Source: Okapia johnstoni | Taxonomy: Eukaryota > Chordata > Mammalia > Artiodactyla > Giraffidae | Reading direction: 5' to 3' | DNA length: 64,000 nucleotides | Assembly (NCBI GenBank): GCA_024291935.2 | Contig: CM044310.1 | Span: 118,616,213-118,680,212 of the forward strand | Part shown: positions 52,339 through 64,000 of the stretch, in pieces | How positions within the stretch are numbered: position 1 is the stretch's first letter | Layout of the letters: each line of letters begins with the position of its first letter | Made by a program: the position numbers and the translations under genes | The notes under the pieces: generated by a model | What the model was told of the DNA's origin: nothing | What the model saw: the letters and a program-made list of their open reading frames with translations, nothing else | Databases searched by the model: none

Positions 52339-52679
52339 GTCAGCCAAGGAGTGAGTACATTATAAACCAACGGAAAAATACTTCTCTAATGAATTTACTA
52401 TCTTTCTCCTTCTGAATGCACAGGGAACAGTATAATATACAGTATAATATGCAGCAGGTATCTAGTTCCTATCTAAGAATTACTGAACCAAGAATCCAGG
52501 GCTAGACAACAGGCAACTGGATATTTCAAAGTTTGAAATCAGCTTTATAAACGCTCGAGCTGTGGAAAAACTCCTTGTGTATCACACAGTGGGCAAGTCA
52601 CCTAAAGGAAAGACAAGTTTAAACTCCTGAGGCCAATCAAGAAGCTTTACATGTGTGAGTCAACAAGGTTTTGAGCTTA

Positions 52680-54620
<1,941 letters not shown>

Positions 54621-54673
54621 TATGTCGTTATAAATATGTGTGTATATTTGCCTGGGTGTATGTTACAAATGAG

Positions 54674-54872
54674 GACTTCCCTGGGAGCTCAGAGGGTAAA
54701 GAATCTGCCAGCAATGCAGAAGACCCAGATTCGATCCCTTGGTTGGAAAGATCCCCTAGAGAAGGGAATGGCAACCCACTCCAGTATTCTTGCCTAGAGA
54801 ATTCCACAGACAGAGGAGCCTGGCAGGGTACAGTCCCTGGGGTCGCAAAGAGTCTGACATGACTAACACTTA
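54674..54872 (+). mobile_element. Bov-tA SINE
   Basis: 'gacttccctgggagctcaga' head to 'catgactaacacttacac', full length, between the BovB and first-intron unit C. Confidence 0.92.
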
Positions 54873-55339
54873 CACTTATATGTTTTCAACTTGGATCCTG
54901 GGGCTCTTTAATCAATAGAAATAGTTATGAGACCAGAGGAGAATTTCAAGAAAGCCTTTACTGGGACTCTTGCTGCAGTAAGGAGAGACAGAAAAAGAAG
55001 TGTTTGCCCCTGCTCCTCCCAGAAAGGGGGATGAGCTGATCCCTTTGGTTAAGGCTGTAAGGAAGCTGAGGTGATCTGCCCCCTCGGGCCCCCTGGTGGT
55101 GCTGTGAGCAGGGATCACGGGAAGTGACCTGCTTTTGCTTCTGGAGCCTCAGAAATAACACTTGGTTTGTGGTCCTTTTACTTATTGTTCAGAATGCTAT
55201 CCGCTCATGAATGTGGTTATAGTTTCTTTGTCTCTTACACTTTCTTTGTGGTCTGCTGCCCGAGAAGACGTTCATCCAGGTGCAAGAACTGCAGTAAAAG
55301 GTCCCAGGACCCAGTCTGTCTCATACACACATCATGGTT

Positions 55340-55810
55340 TCATCACCCACTCGGCTGACAACAGACATTCAGGTTGTTTCTACAATACATGGCTGTTGTG
55401 AATCATACAGTATGGGTTACAAGAGGGCAGGTTACTCCTTCAAAATACTGATTTTTGCACAGGACTTCCCTGGAACCTAAGAACCTTCCCTAAGAACCTG
55501 CCTATCTCTGTGGGGGATGTGGGTTCAGTCGCTGGTAGGGAAACTAAGATCCCACAGGCAGCAGAGCAACTAAGCCCGAACACCACAACTAGAGACTCAG
55601 TAAATGGAAACCAAAGATCCTGCAAGATGCAGGCGAAGCCAAACATGTAAACATTTTTAAAAATTCTGATTTTGCTTTTCTTAGATTTATAATCAGAAAT
55701 GAGACTGTGAGATCCTATGCATGTTCTATTTTTAATCTTTGGGTAACCTCCGTACTGTTTTCCATGTACCACTTACATTCCCATCAACTGTTCACAACCA
55801 TTAACTGTAT
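55340..55810 (-). mobile_element. Old L1 fragment split by CHR SINE
   Basis: Antisense L1 ORF2-end text ('gacattcaggttgtttctac', 'ggctgttgtgaatc', 'ccgtactgttttccatg', 'ttacattcccatcaac') matching unit B at 37180-37250 and 37600-37740. A CHR SINE (55461-55652) splits it as in unit B. Confidence 0.75.
55461..55652 (+). mobile_element. CHR-type SINE, unit C copy
   Basis: 'aggacttccctggaacc' head to 'gcgaagccaaacatgtaaac'. Same location as 37290-37590 in unit B. Confidence 0.8.
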
Positions 55811-56877
55811 TGTGCATGTACATGGCAGACGCCCGAGATCTGTAAAGATGACGAGAGAACGGCAGAGGAATCCACTGCGCTGGCAGCAACAAGTAGCAGC
55901 TGCGTCATCTCCAGAATAAGCCTCTGTACTATAGGTTGCTGTGCAGCTGATAACCCTTGGATTCCAAGAACACTCCTTCACTGCATCATGCCAAAGTCTT
56001 CTGCCATCAAAGTTGAGGCCCAACCATTACCCTTTGAGGCTGAAAGAAACTGCCAAACCTGCATTTGGGCCAACATACTCCCCAGAGACCCAGTAATAAT
56101 CCACCCATCCTGCTATGCAATCCCCAGAAGGTTCCAAGCCTTAACAACTCCTGCAATAATGATAGAATAATACACACGAAGGCGCCCAAACACCAACCAG
56201 ACTCAAGACATCTTATCAGTCACAGTGACCCCAGCAGCCCCCAAACTGTCATCACCAAAATCTAAAAATAACAGAGAAATGTGTAGGCTGATGCACACGC
56301 GCCAGTGCGACTTCAACATCTTCCAAGGAACACTCCAACTTCTCTTTTTTTACCTTCCATCTGAAATCTTCTTCATTAGCAACTCAAACTAACAGAATAA
56401 CCAAAGGTAATCCACAAAGTGATCTCCGGAATTTTAACAACAGTTATTCTATGGGTCTGATTCTGGCTCTCCCTAAAGACCCCACAGAATCCACTGTGTG
56501 GAAGGGGTGCTGTGGGGCACCTCCTGGATCCCGTCCCCCTTCTCTGCAACCACTGTGCCCGTCCTCCTGCACCCATCCCTCCCTGTGGGCTCAGCTCAGG
56601 CCCTGATTCTAACACACCGCAGGGTAACAGTCCTCTTTCCAATTCCACTTCCTTCCTTCAGAGGTATGATCGTGTGTTTCTCAACGAAACCCAGTCACAC
56701 AAACCTCAGTCACAGAATCTGTGTCCCAGGGAAACTGAGCTAAGACACTATGGCATGCCCGCCCTTCCATGCAGCCCACAACTGTCCATGAGCCCACATC
56801 CAAGTCCTCCGGGTAGAATTGAGACCACCTTTGTCAACAGTTCCACACACCCCCGTGATCCCACAAGTATGAATGTC

Positions 56878-56920
56878 TCTCTCTCTCTCACACACACACA
56901 TATACACACACACACACCCC
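56878..56920. repeat. (CT)n/(CA)n microsatellite
   Basis: 'ctctctctctct' followed by 'cacacacacacatatacacacacaca' in part; unit-C specific expansion of a short run in unit B near 39480. Confidence 0.9.
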
Positions 56921-58450
56921 CATTCATTGGGTTCATCCAGAGGCCTACTCTTGCTCCCACAACCCTCCTGGAGACTCTGACAAGCTCCCCTTCACTTCCC
57001 CCCATTTTTATACCTCTTCATGCATGGTTGAACAAGAGGGCTAAACGGCAGAGACCAAGGGCATGAGCATCACAACAGAGTTACGCACAAGCTGCAAATC
57101 CAAGGACACTCGGCACTCAGTACAGAGACCAAGGAGCTGGCTCTCCTGGGAAAATCTGCCAGCAACTTGGGACATTAGAAAGTTTTATAGGCCCTTGAGA
57201 TTTGGTTGGATTGAGCTCAGTGAAGAAGTAACAAAGATAGTGAGACCCCAATCTCACTGACCCCTGTTCTCCCCACTGAGAGCTAACTGGAAGATATCCC
57301 AGCTCTTTAAGGGGGGGAATCCTTCATATCCCCTTGGATTCCAAACCTTCTGGCCACTCTAACCACAGTAAACTCAGCATCCCCTGCTCTGAGCAGATAA
57401 ACTGCTGGAAGGCAAAGCTGCTGTCCACGATGGCAACTGGCCCCTGGATGGACAGAGCTTAGAAGGCCTGGGGGCTGCAGCTGAGCAGTGACACAGCAGA
57501 CTAAAACATGGGGACACCTCAAGACACTAGATCTATTGGGCTCATTAGGACTCCCTACATCTTTTTGCTTTTCAGTAATGAAGTGTCCACATGGGGTAAG
57601 GATCAATTAGAGCTGCAGTGTCCAGAACAGATATGGAAACCATCCTCACCTACCCTGTCCCCTCTGTCTCCCCTGAGAATTCTTCAGCCCCAGAGTGAGA
57701 TGCTGCAAGCATCCAGGGAGGAAGAGGAACATGGGGCATCCTTCAATGAAGGGAAAAGAGGAAAGACTCCAAACAGTCAAAGGACAAGGGCATTTCTGAT
57801 GAGGGTGATTAATATAGCGGCAGTAAACCTGATTAACGTGACAGAGAATATGGGAAGGAGATGGGGAGACCTCACTGGCCTAGACTTGAAGGAACAGAAA
57901 GAGCAAGAGCCATGGTGATTTAATGACTAAAGGTAGAAGTAGAAACTAAGATCCAAGACAGACGTTTTGGTGTTTATGAACAAGGACTAAGTGAATGTGA
58001 CCAGGACAGACTGACCATGAGAACAGGGTCAGCTCCCAGGATGAGGCTGGAGACTCTGGCAGCGACCTAAGGAGTCAGGATGCTGCCCTGAGGACACAGG
58101 GAAGCCAGCGGAGGTGGGAGACCTCCCTACAGATTGACCCTTATTCATAGAAGACGTCTGCTGATAATCTATCTTATTCTAAGCATTGACCTTTATTCAT
58201 AGAAAACAGCTCATGATTGCCTCTCAGACTCTGAGCCTATGTTCCTGCCTCCATTACTGTTCTTCTTTTTCATTTTGCAAAACTGAGACCCACTTCAAAT
58301 TCTAACTACAACTGGGCACTCCCTCCAAGAACTGCCACACACAGTCACACATCCAATTTGGAGAATCATTCAGGATCACTGTTGCTCAGCTTCTGGACCT
58401 GAGGGAAGCATCATCAGATCAGCTCATAGCTCACTAGCTACTGGATCACA

Positions 58451-59739
58451 TAAAAGGGAGGAAAACGGACTATCACACTGACTGCTTAAATTAGGTCTTG
58501 ACTGTTACTATAAAAGATCATTGACATCCTTATTAAGTACTCATCATAATAGTCTATAACTATGTACCAGTTACAAAAAAAATGTTGCAAAGATATAATG
58601 TTAAAAGGAAACAGCAAATGGGCCTCAACTAAACGTGAAATAAACCTCAAGTGAATCAGCTTGTTAAATTTTTTCATTGAATGATAATGGTGCAAAGTAT
58701 TAAAAAAAAAAGAGTTGAGAATACAGCATATTTAGAAAAGAATGACATGAATTAATTACAGGAGGCCATCAATTCCTATTTCAGAAGTGAATAATTGTTT
58801 ACAAGAAAGTCGCTACTGAATGAATGAATCTTTACCCCAAGCTACAAAAAGAATGAAAAGTAAAGAAACACACTAGCTGTTTCCACTTCATTTGGTTTGT
58901 TTCCCTACTTCCTTCTCTGTCTCCCTTCCTCTCCCCCTCTGCTCTCCTGCTGTGCCTGTCCTCCTCTCTACTTCTTCCCTGACTCCCATCCCGCCTCTCT
59001 CTGCCATCTGTTCCCGTCAAGCTGCTTTCTCTCCAACCTTCCTGGTGACCCTCAATCTCCGTATTTCTGCCTTTCTTCCTCCATCTCTGCCCTCCCTTCC
59101 TCCCAACTCTCTGGCACCCCCAAGTGGCTATACTTCCTCTCAGCTTCCTTTCTCAGCTCCTCGAATCACTAGGAGTCTCCTCTCTCTCCCAGCAGGAGAT
59201 ATTGCTCTGTTACTCAAGGCCCCAACTCTTGTATCCCCTTTACGGGCGCTCTGTGTGAACTGCCTCTCCACTGTCGCCCTCTTTGGGACCCCTGATTTAC
59301 AGCCCCTCTCCTCTGAAGGCTATAGAAGAGGGCGGCAGAGGATGAGATGGTTAGATACCGTCCCTGGACTCAACGGTCATGAACTTCAAACTCTGGGAGA
59401 TATAGGGGTCGCAAAGACTCGGACTTAAGAACACCTACCTATTTTGCTCACCTTTAACACTCCGGAGATCCTGCTTTTCTCTGAACTTCTCTCCTTTCCC
59501 CACCCGCTACCGAATGCTTATTCTTTCAAGAAGGTGTCTCTTCCATGTTCCCCACCAATCCTCTTCATTGCCATCGCTTCTCCCTTATGCTTTTCCCCAT
59601 TTTATATTTCTCTCGGAGTCGCTGTCGCTGCTTTCCATGACCCTCCTCGCCCACTATTTACAGGGATGGCGACTAAATAAGAAGCTCCCCCCTCGCAAGA
59701 GCCAAATTCCAGAGGGTGGCATTTGGGACGGGAGAACCA
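58451..59739. other. Non-coding, pyrimidine-rich block, BovB scrap
   Basis: A/T-rich to about 58880. C/T-rich 58890-59310 and 59440-59660 resemble unit A 4600-4980. 59326-59428 is a diverged BovB 3' scrap (see separate entry). Frames up to 178 codons are Ser/Pro/Leu low complexity and not called. Confidence 0.5.
59326..59428 (+). mobile_element. BovB 3' scrap
   Basis: 'ggcggcagaggatgagatgg' then 'ggggtcgcaaagactcggac' is the last part of BovB with an internal loss of about 30 bp. Confidence 0.75.
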
Positions 59740-60475
59740 CGGGTGACACGTGGCTGGCTCAGGTCAGCTGCCCCACACGGGGTCACTATGGACGGAAGGT
59801 GAGCGGGACACAAGGACCGGCCTGAGGAGACGCGAGGACACAGGGGCTGGGAAGAAGGGGGCCTCAGGGGCGGGGCGGGCTCTCCGGAATCCCAGGGCCC
59901 GGGAGACAACGCGGCCTCTCCGGGAGCGGGGGCCGGTAGGGGAAGCTGCGGAGCGAATACACCATCTCGCGGAACAAACTTTTATGAGCTGCAGGAAGGG
60001 CAAAGGGTTCAGTGAGGTCAGTCAGTGGTTTTAAGCAGGAAAGAGGTGCCACAGGCAACGTCTCAGTGGACCAAAAGCAGGAACCGACTTCAGAGCGACT
60101 TTAAAACAAAACGGAGGCTTCTCTTCGTCGCTCACGGAGACGTCTGAGTTTGCTGGGGGTGGTGGGGCGGGCGCGGGGATATAGAGTCTTTAGAGTCAGT
60201 AGCGACCCTCACATCCCGGATACACAGAAAAGGAAACTGCGACGCGAAGGTCCGACTAGAAAGACTGAACTCACAGCGCGCTGGGACTTCCAGTCGCAAC
60301 TCCGCGTCCGGTTGTGTGTGACGCAGAGCTCACGCGCAGGAAACGGCGGAGCGGCCTGAGGGCGGGGCCTGAGCGCAGCCGGGGCGTCAGGGGGCGGGGC
60401 GTGGCGAGCACGCGGCCTTAGAGGGCTTGGGCGGGGCTCGGAGCGCGGCGGGCGGGGCGGAACGACTCAAGGCTA
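59740..60475 (-). promoter_or_regulatory. CpG-rich KZNF promoter and first exon, unit 3
   Basis: Strong G+C and CpG enrichment with many GC-box-like motifs ('gggcggggcc' near 60361, 'gggggcggggcg' near 60390, 'gcggggcgg' near 60460) and no clear TATA box. Homologous to promoter A. On the minus strand a first exon probably ends at 60275 before a GTGAGT donor (60269-60274); its upstream part matches the unit A block near 6055-6130. A BovB begins just beyond its upstream edge at 60482. The island still looks dense in CpG although the gene body is damaged. Confidence 0.7.
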
Positions 60476-60481
60476 GTCAGT

Positions 60482-61041
60482 GCTGAAGGTGACTGCAACC
60501 AGGAAATTAAAAGACGCCTGCACCTTGGAAGGAAAGTTATGATAAAACTCGACAGTGAATTAAAAAGCAAAGGCATCACTTTGACAAAAAGGTCCTTATT
60601 GTCAAACGTATGGTTTTTTCAGTAGTCGGGTGGGGATGTGACCGTTAGTCCAGAAAGAAGGCTGAGATTAGAATTGATGCTTTTGGATTGTGGTGCTGGA
60701 GAAGACTCGTGACGGTTCCTTGGAGAGCAAGATCAAACCAGTCAATCCTAAAGGAAATCAACCCTGACTATTCATTGGAAGGACTGATTTTGAAGCTGAA
60801 GCCCCAATAGTTTGGCCACCTGATGCAAATAATGGACTCACTGGAAAACACCCTGATGCTTGTAAAGATTGAGGGCTGGAGAAGGGGGTGACAGAGGATG
60901 ACATGGTTAGATAGCATCACCGACTCAATGGACAGGAATTTGAGCAAACTCCAAGAAAGTGACGGAAGGAAAGCATGGCATGCTGCACTCCATGGGGTTG
61001 CAAAGAGTCGGACAGGATATAGTGACTGAACATCACCACCA
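60482..61041 (+). mobile_element. BovB 3' fragment beside promoter
   Basis: 'aggtgactgcaaccaggaaa' to 'gatatagtgactgaacatc', with the typical 'ggtcacctgatg'-like and 'gacagaggatgac' blocks. Lies directly upstream of promoter C in gene orientation. Confidence 0.9.
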
Positions 61042-61730
61042 AATAACTGATAGGGCAAAGAATGGGAAATTGGAGTGTCTGTGTGTTTTTTTCCCAGGTA
61101 CACAAGGGCCTGAGTGGGGGTCTTGTATCAGTGATAATGGACAAGGCTGACTCTTGGCAGTAAGCCTTTTTCTAGAAGTTAAGTGAGAGAATTCTTTAAT
61201 CACTGCCACTTTCCACAATACAGGGTCTGAAGTAAGCTCAACTCTGTCACCATAAACCTTAACACCAAGCAAAAATAAAAAAAATTATGAATACATGTTA
61301 TAGTTGAAAAATGGAACATTAGGAATATTAAACCAATAATAATAAAAACAACAAACACCCAAGAACCTCAGTGTATGTACCTTAGATTGTCAGTGAAGGG
61401 CCCTGTGTGTTCCTTTGGGGCTGTATTGTGTCTGGTCCTGTCGTAAAAATATCATTAGGTGTTGAAAGATGTTCCTCTGAATCTTAAGTCAGAGGTCTGG
61501 GTTGATGTTAAATTGAGCAAGATCCCAGAGGTTATATTAATGGCAAAATCTTGACTCTCTCGGCACCAATGCCAAACCAAATTACTTGATATTCAGCAAG
61601 TTATGGAGGAGAAAGAGTGGCTTTATATATTTGCCAGGCTAGGAGGAAACACATTAGGCCCCCTCCCTGTTGAGTAGGGAGAGGTTATATTGTCTGCTAA
61701 GGATCAAGGCAGTCACAGTATTGTATTCTT
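61042..61730. other. No gene seen
   Basis: A/T-rich unique sequence between BovB and a SINE. No coding frame of note. Confidence 0.5.
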
Positions 61731-61921
61731 CTTTGTGCTTAGTCACTCAGTTGTGTCTGCCTCTTGTGGCCCCAGAGACTGTAGCCTGCCAGGCTCCATG
61801 GGATTCTCCAGGCGAGAATACTGGAATGGGTTGCCATTTCCTTCTCCAGGGGATCTTCCTGACCCAGGAATCGAACCCAGGTCTCCTGCATTGCAGGCAG
61901 ACTCTTTACCGTCTGAGCTAC
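61731..61921 (-). mobile_element. Bov-tA SINE
   Basis: 191-bp reverse copy with duplication 'gtattctt' at 61723-61730 and 61922-61929. Confidence 0.92.
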
Positions 61922-62009
61922 GTATTCTTTACTCAAGATATTATAAAATTGCAAAAGGATGGGTTTGCTGACAAGACTAGGGTGTATGCAGGGTGTTAGG
62001 TGATCTGGT

Positions 62010-62205
62010 GTCCTAATCAGCCCAGTGGTAAAGAATTCACCTGCCAGTGCAGGAGACTTGGGTTGGATCCCTGGCTGGGAAGATCCCCTGGAGTAGGAAA
62101 TGGCAACCCACTCCAGTATTCTTGTCTGGGAAACCCCATGGACAGAGGAGGCTGGCGGGCTACAGTCCATGGGATCTCAAAGAGTCGGACAAAAGTAGAC
62201 AAGAT
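62010..62205 (+). mobile_element. Bov-tA SINE
   Basis: 'tcctaatcagcccagtggta' head, 'gggttggatccctggctggg', body to 'agagtcggacaaaag'. Confidence 0.9.
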
Positions 62206-62794
62206 TGACCCGGTGTGAGCATCCTTCTTTGATTAGCAATTGTTGTGCCCTTTGGAACTCACAGAAGGTCATGCAGGCTAGTCTTGCCTACAGGAAATGG
62301 GTCGCGACATCAATGCTAAGAAAATATTTTCCATTTTGCCTTTTCTCTGGTGATAATGAAAAAATTTTTTGCACAGAATCGTGGATTTTATGTTCATGAT
62401 TAAACAGTAATGAAATATCATACTGATATAACTAAAGTACTTGCTCATCTCCTCTTTTACCAGCTGAGCCCTGCTGAAGAAATAACCTGGTGAGAATACG
62501 GTTTTCTTGATTAATAAAATGAAAAAAGAGTCAGTTGCTTTCTGTGACCTGAGAAAGCAAGCTATATGTGAATTGTCGTTCATGTTGGGCATGCAGACAG
62601 TATACACAGATGTGGATCAACTAGGTATTACCTTAATACTGTTTGGCCCAGACACCTGGGGGAAAGTCTTAAGGAAATTCTAAGAGTAGATCTACGGAGG
62701 ATTTAGCACATCTGAACTAGTAAACACAAACTGAAGTGATTTATCCAAGAAATACTGAACACTGCTGGGAAAACAAAATTAAAGATGAAAATGA
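62206..62794. other. No gene seen
   Basis: Unique-looking sequence. The 109-codon minus frame at 62278-62607 has no recognisable domain. Confidence 0.45.
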
Positions 62795-63025
62795 ATGGGC
62801 CTGGAGATTATCATACTAGGTGAATAAGTCAGAGAAAGACAGATTAGATATCACTTATATGTGGAATCTGAAAAAAATGATACCAATGAACCCATTTATA
62901 AAACAGAAACATCCTACTGTATAGCACAGGGAACTCTGCTCAGTATCATGTGACAGCCTGGATGGGACAGAAGTTTGAGGGGAGAATGGATATTTACATA
63001 CAATTGGCTGAATCCCTCAACATTG
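62795..63025 (+). mobile_element. Old L1 3'-end fragment
   Basis: 'gattatcatactaggtgaat' then 'gatatcacttatatgtggaatc' and 'tgtatagcacagggaactct' follows the L1 ORF2 end and 3' UTR seen at 18755-19030. Confidence 0.85.
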
Positions 63026-63029
63026 TCAT

Positions 63030-64000
63030 TTATTCCAAGACCTAACAGAAGCAGAAGATATTAAGAAGAGGTGGCAAGAATACACAGAAGAACTGTACAA
63101 AAAACATCTTCACGACCCAGATAATCACGATGGTGTGATCACTCACCTAGAGCCAGACATCCTGGAATGTGAAGTCAAGTGGGCCTTAGAAAGCATCACT
63201 ACGAACAAAGCTAGTGGAGGTGATGGAATTCCAGTTGAGCTATTTCAAATCCTGAAAGATGATGCTGTGAAAGTGCTGCACTCAATATGCCAGCAAATCT
63301 AGAAAACTCAGCAGTGGCCACAGGACCGGAAAAGGTCAGTTTTCATTCCAATCCCAAAGAAAGGCAATGCCAAAGAATGCTCAAACTACCTCACAATTGC
63401 ACTCATCTCACACGCTATTGAAGTAATGCTCAAAATTCTCCAAGCCAGGCTTCAGCAATATGTGAACTGTGAACTCCAGATGTTCAAGCTGGTTTTAGAA
63501 AAGGCAGAGGAACCAGAGATCAAATTGCCAACATCCGCTGGATCATCAAAAAAGCAAGAGAGTTCCACAAAAACATCTATTTCTGCCTTATTGACTATGC
63601 CAAAGCCTTTGACTGTGTGGATCACAATAAACTGTGGAAAATTCTGAAAGAGATGGGAATACCAGACCATCTGACTTGTCTCTTGAGAAACCTGTATGCA
63701 GGTCAGGAAGCAACAGTTAGAACTGGACATGGAACAACAGACTGGTTCCAAATAGGAAAAGGAGTATGACAAGGCTGTATATTGTCACCCTGCTTATTTA
63801 ACTTCTATGCAGAGTACATCATGAGAAAGGCTGGGCTGGAAGAAACACAAGCTGGAATCAAGATTGCCGGGAGAAATATCAATAACCTCAGATATGCAGA
63901 TGACACCACCCTTATGGCAGAAAGTGAAGAACTAAAGAGCCTCTTGATGAAAGTGAAAGAGGAGAGTGAAAAAGTTGGCTTAAAGCTCAACGTTCAGAAA
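63030..64000 (+). mobile_element. BovB LINE, runs off window end
   Basis: Starts upstream of the reverse-transcriptase domain ('gaagatattaagaagaggtgg') and continues past the last base. Motifs seen across frames are PKKGNAKECSNY, FDCVDH (63608 region) and the catalytic YADD ('tatgcagatgacacc', 63894-63908). At least two nonsense changes (for example TAG in 'caaatctagaaaac', TGA in 'gtatgacaaggc') and frame changes make it inactive. The 3' end is outside the window. Confidence 0.93.

Larger units (their letters stand above)
54890..58450 (-). repeat. Paralogous KZNF first-intron unit C
   Basis: Aligns with unit B (36460-39980) over its left two thirds and with unit A (250-2460) over its right two thirds, the most complete of the three copies. 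It lies between the unit 3 KRAB/BovB junction and promoter C, so it is first-intron sequence. Frames such as 184 codons at 56512-57066 are Pro/Ser/Thr-rich and not kept open in B. Confidence 0.85.

Noticed and set aside
56512..57066. 184-codon plus-strand frame
   Set aside because: Pro/Thr/Ser-rich, includes a translated (CA)n microsatellite, and is not open in paralogous unit B.
58892..59428. 178-codon plus-strand frame
   Set aside because: C/T-rich low complexity that runs into a BovB scrap at its end.

Overview
This is nuclear DNA from a ruminant, most likely a bovid such as cattle. The window is full of tRNA-Glu-derived Bov-tA, Bov-A2 and CHR-type SINEs, BovB (RTE-class) LINE copies and ruminant L1, a combination known from Bovidae. 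There are no bacterial operons, plasmid features or CRISPR arrays. The species and chromosome cannot be read from the window itself. The spacer between KRAB and the zinc fingers resembles the primate ZNF160/ZNF347-type genes, so a large KRAB zinc-finger (KZNF) cluster is the likely setting (inference).

The backbone is a head-to-tail array of KZNF units, all on the minus strand, so each unit reads from high to low coordinates: CpG-rich promoter, long first intron, short initiator exon, 127-nt KRAB-A exon, zinc-finger exon. Four units are visible. Unit A (1-6225) is only a promoter plus first-intron sequence; its body lies left of the window. Unit 1 has an initiator exon at 22591-22605, a KRAB-A exon at 15852-17189 and a finger exon at about 8040-10833; no promoter was recognised. 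Unit 2 has a promoter remnant at about 41560-41760, first intron 36460-39980, initiator exon 33993-34008, KRAB-A exon 32920-33046 and fingers at 30475-32527 plus 27830-28150. Unit 3 has a promoter at 59740-60475, first intron 54890-58450, KRAB-A exon 52772-52898 and a finger exon at 44575-46800.

Each unit is damaged differently. In unit 1 a complete solo LTR with a perfect 6-bp target duplication splits the KRAB exon, which also carries a stop, and the fingers are frameshifted. In unit 2 the initiator exon has one extra base, the KRAB-to-finger spacer is missing, and an L1 has landed in the fingers. In unit 3 a BovB copy abuts the KRAB exon at its splice acceptor and the initiator-exon segment is gone, yet the finger exon still has a 527-codon open frame with 13 fingers. 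Four of these fingers are adjacent and share identical DNA-contact residues. None of the units looks able to make a standard KRAB-ZNF protein, although unit 3 could yield a KRAB-less or alternatively started finger protein.

First-intron sequence is shared three ways (about 250-2460, 38300-39900 and 56200-58450). B and C also share about 36460-38300 with 54890-56200, including a nested CHR SINE, so that SINE predates their duplication. The space between gene parts is almost entirely retroelements, many with clear target-site duplications. No undescribed multi-gene system was found; the most notable content is the record of KZNF duplication and transposon-driven decay.
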